A program made the position numbers and the translations under genes. The notes below the pieces were generated by a model, which searched no databases, had not been told where the DNA came from, and was given only the letters and a program-made list of their open reading frames with translations. From positions 248,001 through 312,000 of the forward strand of contig NZ_ATUK01000011.1 in NCBI RefSeq assembly GCF_000420165.1: a DNA stretch of 64,000 nt, in the 5' to 3' direction. Every line of letters begins with the position of its first letter. Positions within the stretch are counted from its first letter, which is position 1. Below are positions 35,004 through 44,482 of this stretch, in pieces. This stretch comes from Thioalkalivibrio sp. AKL19 (lineage in GTDB: Bacteria; Pseudomonadota; Gammaproteobacteria; Ectothiorhodospirales; Ectothiorhodospiraceae).

Positions 35004-35516
35004 TCAGTCGCCTGGAAGGCCGGCGAGGGCGAAGGCGTCGCGCCAGGGTTCCAGCTTCTCGGTCAGGCTGAGGCGGGCGTTGGCGGGACTTGTGGAGGGC
35101 AGGCGCAGGGCCTCGACGCCCAGGGCGCGGGTCTCGCGGATGCGCCGCGCGCTCTCGGCGCCGTTATGGACGATCACGCGCAGGCCCGGGGCCTCGCGGG
35201 TCAGGCGGGCGAGATCGTTGGGGACCGGGGCGCGGATGGCGCTGTCCAGGCTCCCCTCGCGTGAGCAGGCACCGTACACGTCCCAGAGGCCCACGCCGTG
35301 GTCGAGCAGGCGCTGGATACGCTCGGGGTAATCCATTTCCGGGAAGGGCTCGCCCAGAATCTGCCCGACAATCGGCCAGAACTGGTTGCGCGGGTGGGCG
35401 TAGTAGGCCTGGGCTTCCAGGGAGGCGACGCCGGGAAAGCTGCCCAGCACGATCAGGCGAGTGTCCGCACGCAGAATGGGCGGGAATGCCTCAAGAGTCG
35501 GCGCGGCGGCGGTCAT
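35004..35516 (-). CDS. DNA-deoxyinosine glycosylase (uracil-DNA glycosylase superfamily, hypoxanthine-DNA glycosylase type)
   Basis: The 170-residue protein excises hypoxanthine from deaminated DNA according to its family. Motifs are VLGSFPGVASL (motif I), YYAHPRNQFWPIVGQIL and the C-terminal LPSTSPANARL. The catalytic water-binding residue common in family I UDGs is replaced by Asn/Phe in the HPRNQFW block. The start at 35516 is tentative because an upstream frame overlaps the zur end. It shares the strand with zur, ending before the zinc promoter region, so it may be in the zur transcript. Confidence 0.82.
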   Translation of the reverse strand: MTAAAPTLEAFPPILRADTRLIVLGSFPGVASLEAQAYYAHPRNQFWPIVGQILGEPFPEMDYPERIQRLLDHGVGLWDVYGACSREGSLDSAIRAPVPNDLARLTREAPGLRVIVHNGAESARRIRETRALGVEALRLPSTSPANARLSLTEKLEPWRDAFALAGLPGD

Positions 35517-35542
35517 CCGGACGTCGGTGTAGGCCGGAGGCG

Positions 35543-36025
35543 TCAGGCGCGGTCCTGCTGACCCCGGCGGCAGTCGCCGCACTGACCGTGCAGCTCCACC
35601 ATGCGCGACTCGATGGCGAAGTCCTGGGCCTCGGCCTCGTCCTCCAGCGCCTGGCTGGCCGGCTCGGGGGTGTGGAATTCGGTGATCTGGCCGCAGCCGT
35701 CGCAGATCATCAGCGCCGACTCGTGGCGCTCGCCGGGATGCGAGCAGGCGACGAAGCCGTTCAGGCTCTCGATGCGGTGGATCAGGCCCTGCTCCAGCAG
35801 GAAGCCCAGGGTACGGTAGACCGTCGGCGGCTTGATGCTGTGATCATCGGAGGACAGCGCGTGGATCAGGTCGTAGGCCTTGATCACGCCGTCGGTGCGC
35901 AGGATCTGTTCGAGGATACGCCGGCGTTGCTCGGTCAGGCGCGCGCCATGGCGGGCACACACCCGCTCGGCATCGGCGAGGGCCTGTTTGATGTCCGGCG
36001 TCTGGGTCTCGGCGGCGGCAGTCAT
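35543..36025 (-). CDS. zur: Zinc uptake regulator Zur (Fur family)
   Basis: The 160-residue Fur-family repressor has a winged helix (GARLTEQRRRILEQILRTDG, then KPPTVYRTLGFLLEQGLIHR) and a dimerisation domain with the structural zinc cysteines (CDGCG and CGDC) plus the regulatory His/Cys cluster (ACSHPGERHESALMIC). This Cys pattern is that of Zur rather than Fur or PerR. A start at 36043 is also possible. Zur bound to zinc would repress the divergent outer-membrane/ABC operon through the boxes at 34919-34959, giving a complete local regulon. Confidence 0.93.
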   Translation of the reverse strand: MTAAAETQTPDIKQALADAERVCARHGARLTEQRRRILEQILRTDGVIKAYDLIHALSSDDHSIKPPTVYRTLGFLLEQGLIHRIESLNGFVACSHPGERHESALMICDGCGQITEFHTPEPASQALEDEAEAQDFAIESRMVELHGQCGDCRRGQQDRA

Positions 36026-36073
36026 GCGCCAAGCATAGCCCAAACGTGCCGGGCGCCCGAAACGCCCTGCTGT

Positions 36074-37102
36074 TCAGGCGGGGCTAGTGACGGTGGTCGC
36101 TTTGACCTCGGCCTCGGTCAGCCGGGTCGCCTCCGGTCGGGCGAAGATCTCGGCGGACCAGCGGGCGCGTTCGGCCGCCGGTTCGGTCTCGCGTGCCACC
36201 ATGTGGGCGTCCACAGCGGTGATCCGGTGGTCGAGACCCTCGCCGTTGGCGATCTGGATGGCAAGGCCTGGACGGGCATTGAGCTCCAGGATCAGTGGTC
36301 CGCGGTCGGCGTCGATGACCACGTCCACCCCCAGGTAGCCGAGCTGACTCAGTTCAAAGCAGCCGGCGGCCAGTTCCATCAGCTCATCCCAGCCGGGAAT
36401 CTGCAACCCGACGATGCTCTGCTCGCTGTCGGGGTGTTCGCGGCAGGGGTTGTTGTAGCGCACCCCGCCGATGGTGCGGCCGGAACCGAGGTCGATGCCC
36501 GTGCCGACCGCGCCCTGGTGCAGGTTGGCCTTGCCATCGGAGTCCTGCGTTGGCAGGCGCATCATCGCCATCACCGGGTAGCCGCGATAGACCACCGTGC
36601 GAATGTCCGGCACGCCGCGATGCGCGACGGCATCGAAGACCGAGGAAAAACGGACTCGCTGTTCGATCATCGCGACATCCGGGCGCCCGCCCAGGCTGTA
36701 CATGCCGGAGAGGACGTTCGAGATGTGGTCGTCCAGCTCGCTCAGCTCCATGGCGCGGCCGCCGGCGCGCCGCGGGCGGTCGCCGCGCCAGCCTTCGATC
36801 ACCAGGATGCCGTCGCCGGCGGCGCCATGCGCCGGCTTGATCACGAAGCCGTCTTCATACTCCCGCAGCTGGCGCCGCACGTCGCGGATCTGGCGGTGGG
36901 TGCGCACGACCCCGTAGAGGTCGGGTACGGACAGGCCGGCGTCCAGCGCCAGTTGCTTGGTCTGCAGCTTGTCGTCCACCCGCGGGTAGAAGCGCCGGGC
37001 GTTCCAGGCGGCGATATAACGGGCATTGCGGGCGTTCATACCCACGATGCCCTGCTCCTTCAGCAGCTTGGGGCGTACGAAGCGCGGCAGCCAGGCGGGC
37101 AT
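36074..37102 (-). CDS. RimK-related alpha-L-glutamate ligase-like ATP-grasp protein
   Basis: This 342-residue ATP-grasp enzyme matches the RimK-related group: RYIAAWNARRFYPRVDDKLQ (not a catalytic block but typical N-terminus), DGFVIKPAHGAAGDGILVIE for ATP, DIRTVVYRGYPVMAMMRLPT and LGVDVVIDADRGPLILELNA with the Mg2+ ligands. Members ligate an amino acid, often Glu, to a carboxylate; the acceptor here is unknown. It overlaps the transglutaminase/7TM gene by one base, and with the secreted protease gene the three form a tightly coupled operon in many gammaproteobacteria. I recall links of this trio to osmotic adaptation, but am not certain. Confidence 0.9.
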   Translation of the reverse strand: MPAWLPRFVRPKLLKEQGIVGMNARNARYIAAWNARRFYPRVDDKLQTKQLALDAGLSVPDLYGVVRTHRQIRDVRRQLREYEDGFVIKPAHGAAGDGILVIEGWRGDRPRRAGGRAMELSELDDHISNVLSGMYSLGGRPDVAMIEQRVRFSSVFDAVAHRGVPDIRTVVYRGYPVMAMMRLPTQDSDGKANLHQGAVGTGIDLGSGRTIGGVRYNNPCREHPDSEQSIVGLQIPGWDELMELAAGCFELSQLGYLGVDVVIDADRGPLILELNARPGLAIQIANGEGLDHRITAVDAHMVARETEPAAERARWSAEIFARPEATRLTEAEVKATTVTSPA

Positions 37103-38637
37103 CAGTCGGTCCTCCGCATCGCGTCCTGGATACGTCCGAAGCGGAACAGTTCGGTCAGGCGGTAGCCGGTGTAGCGCCCCAGCAGCAGGGTCACGGCCAG
37201 CAGCACCAGCAGCAGTTCCGGGAACACAAACAGGAGATGCTCCAGCTGGCGGTTGGCCATCAGGCCGTAAGCGGCGGCCGCGACCACCAGGCTGCCAATG
37301 CCCTGGGTGATGGCATCGGCGGGGCCGTGTTCCTCCCAGACCACCGACATGCGCTCGATGGTCATGGCGAGGATGACCATCGGGAACAGTGACAGCGCCA
37401 GGGCGCGCTCGAAGCCGAGCTGGTGCGACAGGATGCTGATCCCGAGCATGAGCATGATCACCACGCTGACCACTGCCGCCAGGCGCGGGACCAGTAGCAG
37501 TCTGAGGTGCTCGAGGTAGAAGCGCACCACGAGACCCAGCGACACGATCAGCGTGAACAGGATGATCCCGGCCAGCAGCTGGGTCTCGCGGAAGGACAGT
37601 GCGATCAGCACTGGCATGAAGGTGCCGAAGGTCTGTATCCCGATCACGTTGCGCAGGAACACGATGATCATCGCGCCCAACGGCACCATTAGCAGTACCC
37701 GGTAGGTGTTCTGTGTGCCCAGCGGCAGGTTCAGGGTGGAGAAGTCGAGGATGCGGGTGTCGAGGGTGTCGCCGAAGCGCTGGATGGTCGCGAGGGCGTC
37801 TTGGACTCCGCGCGATACCGCAAACCGCACCTCGGCATTCTCGCCGTTGGTGATCTCCAGCAGCGGGGCGTCGCCATGGGCCCAGACGACCACGTCGGAC
37901 GGATATTCGATTTCGCCCGTCTCCGGGTCGATGGGCACCCAGCGCCGGGTATTGTGGACCTCCAGCCAGGTCTGCGGCTCGATATCCCGGCGCCCGTCAA
38001 TCAGTCTCAGGGCGGTCACCTGCCGGGCCGGGATGCGGGCGGTGGCGAGGAGTTCGATCAGGGTCTCGGTGCGGCTTGCGCGGTCGTCGTCGCTCTCGAT
38101 GAACACCGCGGCGTTCGACGACGGCGCGGCGTTGGCGAGGTCGTTGACCAGCACCGATGCGAAGCTCTGGATATTGGACGAACGGCTCCGAACGTCGTCA
38201 ATCAGGGCGTCGGCGGCCGAGCGATAGGGCTCGGTCCAGTCGGGTACGGCCACCGGCCCGGGGTAGTCCGACTCCGAGCGGTCATTGCCGTCGCGGTAGA
38301 GCGTGGCGCGGTAGTACAGCACCTGTTCGCCCCGCGGTTGGCGCGTGGTCCAGTGTGCCAGGCGGTCTTCCGCCTGGGCGAGGGTGTTCAGCCCGTAGCC
38401 GCGCGAGACGAAGCCCTCGTCCAGGATCGAAAAGTTGGGCAGGCGGTGCGGGATGCGCAGTTCCACCGAGGCCGCGCCGCCGGTGGGCTGGTAGCGCACG
38501 CGCGCCTCCACCAGCCAGGTTTCGGCGGTGGCGTCCGGCTGCAGGGGCATCCCCAGCGCGCTGACCTTGTAGGCGAAGACCCCGAGCCCGATCGCGCTCA
38601 GCAGCACGATGAGGATCGGCAGGTGGAAGCGCCTCAC
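37102..38637 (-). CDS. Inactive transglutaminase fused to seven transmembrane helices (UUP1 family)
   Basis: This 511-residue protein begins with an uncleaved N-terminal helix (LPILIVLLSAIGLGVFAYKV), has a periplasmic transglutaminase-like domain (about 130-265) with LRLIDGRRDIEPQTWLEVHN and no Cys at the expected catalytic site, and ends with about seven transmembrane helices (from 312 on, LLMVPLGAMIIVFLRNVIGI and following). It is likely a membrane scaffold or peptide-binding receptor. The start overlaps the end of the protease gene by 4 bases, and its stop overlaps the ATP-grasp start. Its ligand is unknown. Confidence 0.88.
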   Translation of the reverse strand: MRRFHLPILIVLLSAIGLGVFAYKVSALGMPLQPDATAETWLVEARVRYQPTGGAASVELRIPHRLPNFSILDEGFVSRGYGLNTLAQAEDRLAHWTTRQPRGEQVLYYRATLYRDGNDRSESDYPGPVAVPDWTEPYRSAADALIDDVRSRSSNIQSFASVLVNDLANAAPSSNAAVFIESDDDRASRTETLIELLATARIPARQVTALRLIDGRRDIEPQTWLEVHNTRRWVPIDPETGEIEYPSDVVVWAHGDAPLLEITNGENAEVRFAVSRGVQDALATIQRFGDTLDTRILDFSTLNLPLGTQNTYRVLLMVPLGAMIIVFLRNVIGIQTFGTFMPVLIALSFRETQLLAGIILFTLIVSLGLVVRFYLEHLRLLLVPRLAAVVSVVIMLMLGISILSHQLGFERALALSLFPMVILAMTIERMSVVWEEHGPADAITQGIGSLVVAAAAYGLMANRQLEHLLFVFPELLLVLLAVTLLLGRYTGYRLTELFRFGRIQDAMRRTD

Positions 38638-39182
38638 TGGTCATCCGCCGGACAGTCCGGGGCGCGCAGATGTTCCTCCCCGGAGTCCACCAGGATGTGT
38701 CCGGCCATGTGGCTGCGCCCGATCAGGGTCTGGTAGGTGAGGGCCGTGCGGTCGATCAGGCTGGTGTCAGCGGTCAGCAGCCGGTCGCCGATGCAGAATT
38801 CCATGCGCACCACCGGGCGTTCCTGCGACTCGCCGCTGTGGCGGCGGATGCGCACGATGCGTTCGATCGGGCGTTCCAGGGTGATGCGCGCGTCCTCGTC
38901 GTCCGGATCGATGATCTCGAAGCGGATCCAGTCCTCGCCGTCCTTCTCGAAGCGTTCCTTGTTCAGCGCATTCAGGGACGAGGAGGTGGCGCCGGTATCC
39001 ATGCGTGCCTCCAGCACAACGTCCTCCTCGACGATCTTCACGTTCTCCACCGCGCCCAGAATGGCCATGGAGGGACTCGACTCGTGCGCCATGGCGGATT
39101 GCGCGAGGAACACGAATCCAAGCAGCATGGTCGGCAGAAGGGATTGGGTTAAGCTGGGGCGACGGGCGGCTGGGGCAGTCAC
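38634..39182 (-). CDS. Secreted retropepsin-like protease (RimB/ATP-dependent zinc protease family)
   Basis: The 182-residue precursor has a signal peptide (LLPTMLLGFVFLAQSAMA) and a domain with the aspartic-protease motif ARMDTGATSSSLNA, FEIIDPDDEDARITLERPIE and the C-terminal YQTLIGRSHMAGHILVDSG. Databases name these ATP-dependent zinc proteases, but the DTGA signature indicates retropepsin-like chemistry. Being exported, it could cut a periplasmic product of, or a substrate for, the adjacent ATP-grasp and transglutaminase-like proteins. It leads the three-gene operon. The promoter lies in the 117-base gap shared with ppsA. Confidence 0.85.
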   Translation of the reverse strand: MTAPAARRPSLTQSLLPTMLLGFVFLAQSAMAHESSPSMAILGAVENVKIVEEDVVLEARMDTGATSSSLNALNKERFEKDGEDWIRFEIIDPDDEDARITLERPIERIVRIRRHSGESQERPVVRMEFCIGDRLLTADTSLIDRTALTYQTLIGRSHMAGHILVDSGEEHLRAPDCPADDQ

Positions 39183-39299
39183 GCAGTCTCCTGAAGTTTA
39201 CAAAACACGGAATGTTAGCTGATCACACTTGCCAGCCCCTGTTAAGGGGTTCACAAACTTCGGGAATGTTCAGGATTCCCGTGGAGTCCGGGAGTTGCC

Positions 39300-41672
39300 A
39301 TGCGCTGGGTAGTCGATCTCGCCGATCTGACCATGAACGATGTCGCGAAGGTGGGCGGCAAGAATGCCTCCCTGGGCGAGCTGCTGGGGCAGCTGGGCGC
39401 GGCGGGGGTGCGTGTGCCGGGCGGGTTCGCCACCACCGCGGATGCCTATCGCGCGTTGCTGGCGAAGGATGGTCTGGACGAACAGATCAAGGCGCGCCTG
39501 ACGGATCTCGATATCGACGACATCGAGGCCCTGCGGGCGGCCGGTCGCGAGGTGCGCGGCTGGATCGAGCAGGCCGAACTGCCGGGCGAGCTGGAACAGG
39601 CGGTACGCGAGCATTACGCGCAGCTGGGCGATGACGTGCCGGTCGCCGTGCGTTCGTCGGCCACCGCCGAGGACCTGCCCGAGGCCTCGTTCGCCGGGCA
39701 GCAGGAGACCTTCCTCAACGTGCGCGGCATCGACCCCCTGTTGCAGCGCTTGCGCGAGTGTTTCGCCAGCCTCTACAACGACCGCGCCATTGCCTACCGC
39801 GTGCACAACGGCTTTGCGCACGACGAGGTCGCGCTGTCGGCCGGTATCCAGCGCATGGTGCGCTCGGATGTCGGCGCCAGCGGCGTAATCTTTACCCTGG
39901 ATACCGAGAGCGGCTTCCGCGACGCGGTGTTCATTACCGGGGCCTGGGGCCTCGGCGAGACGGTGGTGCAGGGCGCGGTGAATCCCGATGAATACCAGGT
40001 CTACAAGCCCGCGCTGGCAGCCGGCAAGCGCGCCATTATCGGTCGTACGCTGGGCACCAAGGCCGTGCGCATGGTGCTCACCGAGGATGGCACCCACACC
40101 GAGGACACCCCCGAGGACCTGCGCCAGCGCTTCTGCCTGTCGGATGCCGATGCCGAGCAGCTCGGGCGCTACGCGGTGGCCATCGAGCAGCACTACGACC
40201 GGCCGATGGACATCGAGTGGGCGCAGGATGGCGAGACCGGCGAGTTGTTCATTGTCCAGGCCCGCCCGGAGACCGTAGAGAGCCGGGTCGAGCTGGGCGC
40301 GGGCGCGCGCTACGAACTGGCGCCGCACGAAGCCGAGCCGCTGGTCACCGGCCGGGCGATCGGCTCGAAGGTGGGGGCCGGTATCGTGCGCGTGCTGGAT
40401 TCGCCGGATGCGATGCACACCATGAAGGAAGGCGACATTCTGGTCGCGGACATGACCGACCCCGACTGGGAGCCGGTGATGAAGCGCTCGGCCGCGATCG
40501 TGACCAATCGTGGAGGACGCACCTGCCACGCGGCGATCATCGCCCGCGAGATGGGCATCCCGGCGGTGGTGGGTTGCGGCGATGCCACCGAGGTGCTCTC
40601 CGATGGCATGGAGGCGACTGTCTCCTGCGCCGAGGGGGATGACGGCCACGTGTACCCCGGCACGCTGGAGTACACGGTCAAAAAGACCGATATCGGCGAA
40701 TTGCCGGAGCTGCCGGTCAAGCTGATGCTGAATGTGGCCAACCCCGGGCGGGCCTACGCCTTTTCGCAACTGCCACACGCGGGGATCGGTCTGGCCCGGC
40801 TGGAGTTCATCATTAACGGCACCATCGGCGTGCACCCGCTGGCGCTGCTGGACTATGCCGAGGACCCGAACCGCCTCGAGCCCGAGGTGCAGGAGCAGAT
40901 TGCCGAACGCCTGCGCGGCTTTGACGACGGCCCGCGCGAATTCTTCGTGCGCAAGCTGTCCGAGGGCATCGCGACGCTGGCGGCGGCCTTCGCGCCGGAG
41001 CCCGTGATCGTGCGCCTGTCGGACTTCAAGTCCAACGAGTACGCCCACCTGCTCGGCGGCGTCGGGTACGAACCGCAGGAAGAGAACCCGATGCTGGGCT
41101 TTCGCGGGGCCTCGCGCTATCGCTCGGAGACCTTCCGCCCGGCGTTCGCGATGGAGTGCGAGGCATTGCGCCGGGTGCGCGACGACATGGGGCTGGACAA
41201 CGTGCAGGTCATGGTCCCGTTCGTGCGCACCCTCGCCGAGGCCGAGGACGTGATCCGGGTGCTGGGCGAGGAAGGCCTGCGGCGCGGCGAGAACGGTCTG
41301 AAGGTCGTAATGATGTGCGAGATCCCGTCCAATGCGCTGCTGGCCGCGCGCTTTCTCGAGCACTTCGACGGGTTCTCCATCGGCTCCAACGACCTGACCC
41401 AGCTGACCCTGGGGGTCGACCGCGATTCGGGCCTGGTGGCGGATTCCTTCGACGAGCGCAACGATGCCGTCAAGGCGCTGCTGAGCATGGCGATCCGGGC
41501 GGCCCGGCGGGCCGGCAAGTACGTCGGGATCTGTGGTCAGGCCCCCTCCGACTATCCGGAGCTGGCGGTCTGGCTGATGAACGAGGGCATCGAGTCGCTT
41601 TCACTGAACCCCGATTCGCTGCTGTCCACCTGGGAGCAGCTCGCTCGGGTGCGGGATTCCGGCGATGACTGA
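39300..41672 (+). CDS. ppsA: Phosphoenolpyruvate synthase
   Basis: PpsA makes PEP from pyruvate with ATP to AMP conversion, for gluconeogenesis. The 790-residue protein shows the N-terminal ATP-grasp domain ([20 protein letters not shown]), the swivelling His domain with catalytic His410 ([20 protein letters not shown]) and the C-terminal TIM barrel ([55 protein letters not shown]). All active-site blocks look complete. It overlaps the regulator ppsR by 8 bases. In an autotroph it feeds PEP from pyruvate. Confidence 0.97.
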   Translation: MRWVVDLADLTMNDVAKVGGKNASLGELLGQLGAAGVRVPGGFATTADAYRALLAKDGLDEQIKARLTDLDIDDIEALRAAGREVRGWIEQAELPGELEQAVREHYAQLGDDVPVAVRSSATAEDLPEASFAGQQETFLNVRGIDPLLQRLRECFASLYNDRAIAYRVHNGFAHDEVALSAGIQRMVRSDVGASGVIFTLDTESGFRDAVFITGAWGLGETVVQGAVNPDEYQVYKPALAAGKRAIIGRTLGTKAVRMVLTEDGTHTEDTPEDLRQRFCLSDADAEQLGRYAVAIEQHYDRPMDIEWAQDGETGELFIVQARPETVESRVELGAGARYELAPHEAEPLVTGRAIGSKVGAGIVRVLDSPDAMHTMKEGDILVADMTDPDWEPVMKRSAAIVTNRGGRTCHAAIIAREMGIPAVVGCGDATEVLSDGMEATVSCAEGDDGHVYPGTLEYTVKKTDIGELPELPVKLMLNVANPGRAYAFSQLPHAGIGLARLEFIINGTIGVHPLALLDYAEDPNRLEPEVQEQIAERLRGFDDGPREFFVRKLSEGIATLAAAFAPEPVIVRLSDFKSNEYAHLLGGVGYEPQEENPMLGFRGASRYRSETFRPAFAMECEALRRVRDDMGLDNVQVMVPFVRTLAEAEDVIRVLGEEGLRRGENGLKVVMMCEIPSNALLAARFLEHFDGFSIGSNDLTQLTLGVDRDSGLVADSFDERNDAVKALLSMAIRAARRAGKYVGICGQAPSDYPELAVWLMNEGIESLSLNPDSLLSTWEQLARVRDSGDD

Positions 41673-42495
41673 GGCCGTCGTCACGTGCCCGCAGGTCTAC
41701 CTGGTCTCGGACGGGACCGGGATCACCGCGGAGACGCTGGCGCGTTCGCTGTTTACCCAGTTTCCGGGGGTCGACCCCGCGTGGCACCGCCTGCCCTTCG
41801 TGCAGACCCCCGGCCGCCTGGCCGGCGTGTTCGCCCGGGCCGCAGCCGGTCCCCAGCCCGCTCTGGTCGTGGCGACCCTGGCCAACGCCGATCTGCGGGC
41901 CGATCTGCGGCACAGCCCGGTGCCGGTGATCGATGTGTTCGGCGAGCAGGTGGAACGGCTGGAGAACCTCCTGGGGGTGACGGCGCAGTCGGTGTCCGGG
42001 CGCGCCCACGGCATGGGCGACGTCACCCGCTACGACCGGCGCATCGAGGCCCTGAACTACACCCTCGCCCATGACGATGGCCTGGCGATCCAGGATCTGT
42101 CGGTGGCCGACGTGGTGTTGCTGGGGGCCTCGCGTTCCGGCAAGACGCCCACCAGCCTCTACCTGGCCATGAACTACGGGTTGTTCGCGGCGAACTACCC
42201 GCTGGTACCGGAGGACCTGCGCCAGGGCGACATCCCGCACATGCCCGAGGGGCTGCGCGGCCTGGGCGGGCGCCTGGTGGGACTCACGATCACGCCCCAG
42301 CGCCTGGCGCAGATCCGCGAGGGCCGGCGGCCGGACAGCCGCTACGCCAGTCTGGCCCAGTGCCGGGCCGAGTGCGTGGCGATCCAGGAGTTCTTCGACA
42401 TCTGGCGTATCCCGCATCTGGATGTGACCGAGCTGTCGATCGAGGAGATCGCTACCCGGGTGCGCGACTGCATGGACGCCCGCCCCGGCGCCTGA
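41665..42495 (+). CDS. ppsR: PEP synthase regulatory kinase/phosphorylase PpsR
   Basis: PpsR inactivates PpsA by ADP-dependent threonine phosphorylation, and reverses it with phosphate. The 276-residue protein of the DUF299 family starts [20 protein letters not shown] and has the P-loop-like motif [18 protein letters not shown]. The start codon lies within the ppsA coding end (ATGACTGA overlap), a standard arrangement. The last residues ([13 protein letters not shown]) are usual for the family. Confidence 0.95.
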   Translation: MTEAVVTCPQVYLVSDGTGITAETLARSLFTQFPGVDPAWHRLPFVQTPGRLAGVFARAAAGPQPALVVATLANADLRADLRHSPVPVIDVFGEQVERLENLLGVTAQSVSGRAHGMGDVTRYDRRIEALNYTLAHDDGLAIQDLSVADVVLLGASRSGKTPTSLYLAMNYGLFAANYPLVPEDLRQGDIPHMPEGLRGLGGRLVGLTITPQRLAQIREGRRPDSRYASLAQCRAECVAIQEFFDIWRIPHLDVTELSIEEIATRVRDCMDARPGA

Positions 42496-42589
42496 GGGCA
42501 CGGGACGCGGCCGGCCGCGTCGCGGCTTGGCATCCCGCCGGGCTTGCCGGAGAATGGGCGGCTGACCCGCCGCACTCCAAGGAGCCCGC

Positions 42590-43153
42590 ATGCCCGCCGC
42601 CGGAACCGGACAAGAGATCGCCATCTTTCTCGTCAGCGTTGTCTTCGGGATCTACATCATCCTGCTGATCCTGCGCACGATCTTCGGCCTGGTGCGGGCC
42701 GACTACTACAACCCGATCTCGCAGACCATCGTGATGCTCACCGACCCGCCGTTGAGGGTGCTGCGGCCCGTGATCCCGTCGGTCGGGCGCGTCGACCTGG
42801 CCGCGATTGTGCTGATGATCGTGCTCAAGTTCATCGAGATCTGGCTGCGCGTGCTCATCGTGGGCGTGGATGTCGGGGTCGGGCTTATCCTCGCCGTGAC
42901 GATCCGCGAACTACTGACCACGGTGATCTGGGTGTTCATCATCGCGTTGATCGTGGAGGTGGTGATGAGCTGGATCCAGGCTGGGGGTGGCGGCGCCGCC
43001 AACAACCCCATCATGCGTCTGGCCGGGGCGGTGAACCGCCCCATCCTTGGCCCGCTGCGCCGGGCCCTGCCCAACACCGGTGCGATCGATTTTTCGCCAA
43101 TGATCGCCCTGGTCGGGCTTTATATCCTGCTGATTATCGTGCGCTCTTTCTGA
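42590..43153 (+). CDS. yggT: YggT-family membrane protein
   Basis: The 187-residue protein has two YggT repeats, each with a pair of transmembrane helices and an RVL/PIL-PLR loop: DPPLRVLRPVIPSVGRVDLA and NRPILGPLRRALPNTGAIDF. It has an AAGGAG ribosome site. YggT-like proteins contribute to membrane homeostasis and potassium or osmotic stress tolerance in some bacteria; the molecular role is unresolved. It precedes a DUF4426 gene, as it often does in gammaproteobacteria. Confidence 0.9.
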   Translation: MPAAGTGQEIAIFLVSVVFGIYIILLILRTIFGLVRADYYNPISQTIVMLTDPPLRVLRPVIPSVGRVDLAAIVLMIVLKFIEIWLRVLIVGVDVGVGLILAVTIRELLTTVIWVFIIALIVEVVMSWIQAGGGGAANNPIMRLAGAVNRPILGPLRRALPNTGAIDFSPMIALVGLYILLIIVRSF

Positions 43154-43291
43154 GCCCCGTCCGCGCCGCCGGCGCGGCCGGTCGTTTCCCCCGTTTCATC
43201 GGACGCAAAAGCGGCTAGACTCGAAGACAGGGGTGCCTGGGTGTGTGCCGCCGCAGGGCCCCGCTTTCCCAACCAGGCAAAGGAGTCATCC

Positions 43292-43744
43292 ATGGCAAGA
43301 GTGCATCGGGTCATTTCCGGCTTTCTCGTCGCGTTGGCGGCGGTCGCTCTCGGCAGCTCGATTGCATCCGCCAACGAGGCGGAGTTCGACAATTACGTCG
43401 TCCACTACAACGTGATCAATACCACCTTCCTGTCCCCGGAGGTCGCGCGGGCCTACGACGTGCGGCGCAGTTCCAACCGGGCGATGGTCAACGTCAGCGT
43501 CATGGAGCGTGGTGACAACGGCCTGCAGGCGGTGTCCGCCGAGGTGACGGGGTCGGCCACCAACCTGAACGACCAGATGCGCAACCTGCGTTTCCGCGAG
43601 ATCCAGGACGGTGATGCGATCTACTTCCTCTCCGAGGTGACGGTGCGCAGCGGAGAGACCCTCGAATTTGCGATCGATGTCGCCCCGGCGGGCAGTGAAC
43701 GCGTGCTGCCGGTACGCTTCTCGCGCGACTTTTTCGTGGACTGA
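43292..43744 (+). CDS. Periplasmic DUF4426 protein
   Basis: The 150-residue precursor has a signal peptide (VISGFLVALAAVALGSSIASA). The rest (NYVVHYNVINTTFLSPEVAR, RSSNRAMVNVSVMERGDNGL) matches the DUF4426 family, a small all-beta periplasmic domain often encoded by yggT and methionine genes. An AAAGGAG site six bases before the ATG at 43292 supports this start over an upstream one. Function unknown. Confidence 0.88.
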   Translation: MARVHRVISGFLVALAAVALGSSIASANEAEFDNYVVHYNVINTTFLSPEVARAYDVRRSSNRAMVNVSVMERGDNGLQAVSAEVTGSATNLNDQMRNLRFREIQDGDAIYFLSEVTVRSGETLEFAIDVAPAGSERVLPVRFSRDFFVD

Positions 43745-43770
43745 GCGCGCTTCGAATCCCTGTAACGGAA

Positions 43771-43792
43771 GCCCCGTCCGAGCGGGCGGGGC
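43771..43792. terminator. Bidirectional hairpin between convergent DUF4426 and DsbD-like genes
   Basis: GCCCCGTCC pairs with GGGCGGGGC with one imperfect position, leaving a four-base loop. It fills the gap between two converging genes. It has no long T-run on either side (GCATCACAT to the right), so efficiency is uncertain. Confidence 0.55.
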
Positions 43793-43793
43793 A

Positions 43794-44456
43794 TCACATG
43801 AACACGCTCAGCAGCATCCACGCGCCATACATGGCGACCCCGCCGCCGGCGACCCGGCGGACCCAGGGGCGGCGCACGAAGGCCGCCAGCCGCGCGGCGA
43901 AGACCCCCATCAGCAGCAGGTTCGGCAGTGTGCCCAGGGCGAAGGCGCCCATCAGGGCGGCGCCTTCCAGCGCTCCGCCGGCGCCGAGGGACCAGGCCAG
44001 CACGCTGTAGACCAGTCCGCAGGGCAGCCAGCCCCACAGGCCGCCGACCATCAGCGCCTGGCCCGCGTGACGCACCGGCAGAAAGCGACGCCCCAGTGGC
44101 TCGATGCGGCGCCAAAGCACCCCGCCGGCCTGTTCCAGGCGGGCCAGGACCGGCCACCAGCCGGCAAGATAGAACCCCAGCAGGATCAGGAATATCGCGG
44201 CAAAGCCCTGAAGGATCGCCTGGCCGGCCGGCAATCCGCCGAGGAGACTCGCCCCCAGCCAGCCGGCCAGCGCCCCGGCGATGACGTAGCTCGCCATGCG
44301 CCCGAGGTTGTAGGCCAGCAGCAGATCCAGGCCCGGCCCGCGCCGGTCGTGGCCCATGGAAATCGCACCGACGATGCCGCCACACATCCCCAGGCAGTGA
44401 ACCCCGCCGAGGATACCCACGGCGAGGGCGGCCAGCAGGGTGCCCGGGTCACCCAT
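43794..44456 (-). CDS. DsbD-like/SafE-type membrane protein
   Basis: The 220-residue protein has six membrane helices and two motifs of the DsbD_2 (UreH/SafE-like) family: GGVHCLGMCGGIVGAISM in the first helix and WLPCGLVYSVLAWSL in the fourth. Paired membrane cysteines allow thiol-electron or metal transfer; homologues sit in cytochrome oxidase maturation or copper loci. No such gene is adjacent, only the TerB-like gene 26 bases upstream. Role not assigned. Confidence 0.87.
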   Translation of the reverse strand: MGDPGTLLAALAVGILGGVHCLGMCGGIVGAISMGHDRRGPGLDLLLAYNLGRMASYVIAGALAGWLGASLLGGLPAGQAILQGFAAIFLILLGFYLAGWWPVLARLEQAGGVLWRRIEPLGRRFLPVRHAGQALMVGGLWGWLPCGLVYSVLAWSLGAGGALEGAALMGAFALGTLPNLLLMGVFAARLAAFVRRPWVRRVAGGGVAMYGAWMLLSVFM

Positions 44457-44482
44457 CCGTGGTGCCCTTCAGGCCGCCGTGC

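Noticed and set aside
43751-43760. tRNA T-loop-like TTCGAATCCC
   Set aside because: No acceptor or anticodon stem can be formed around it.
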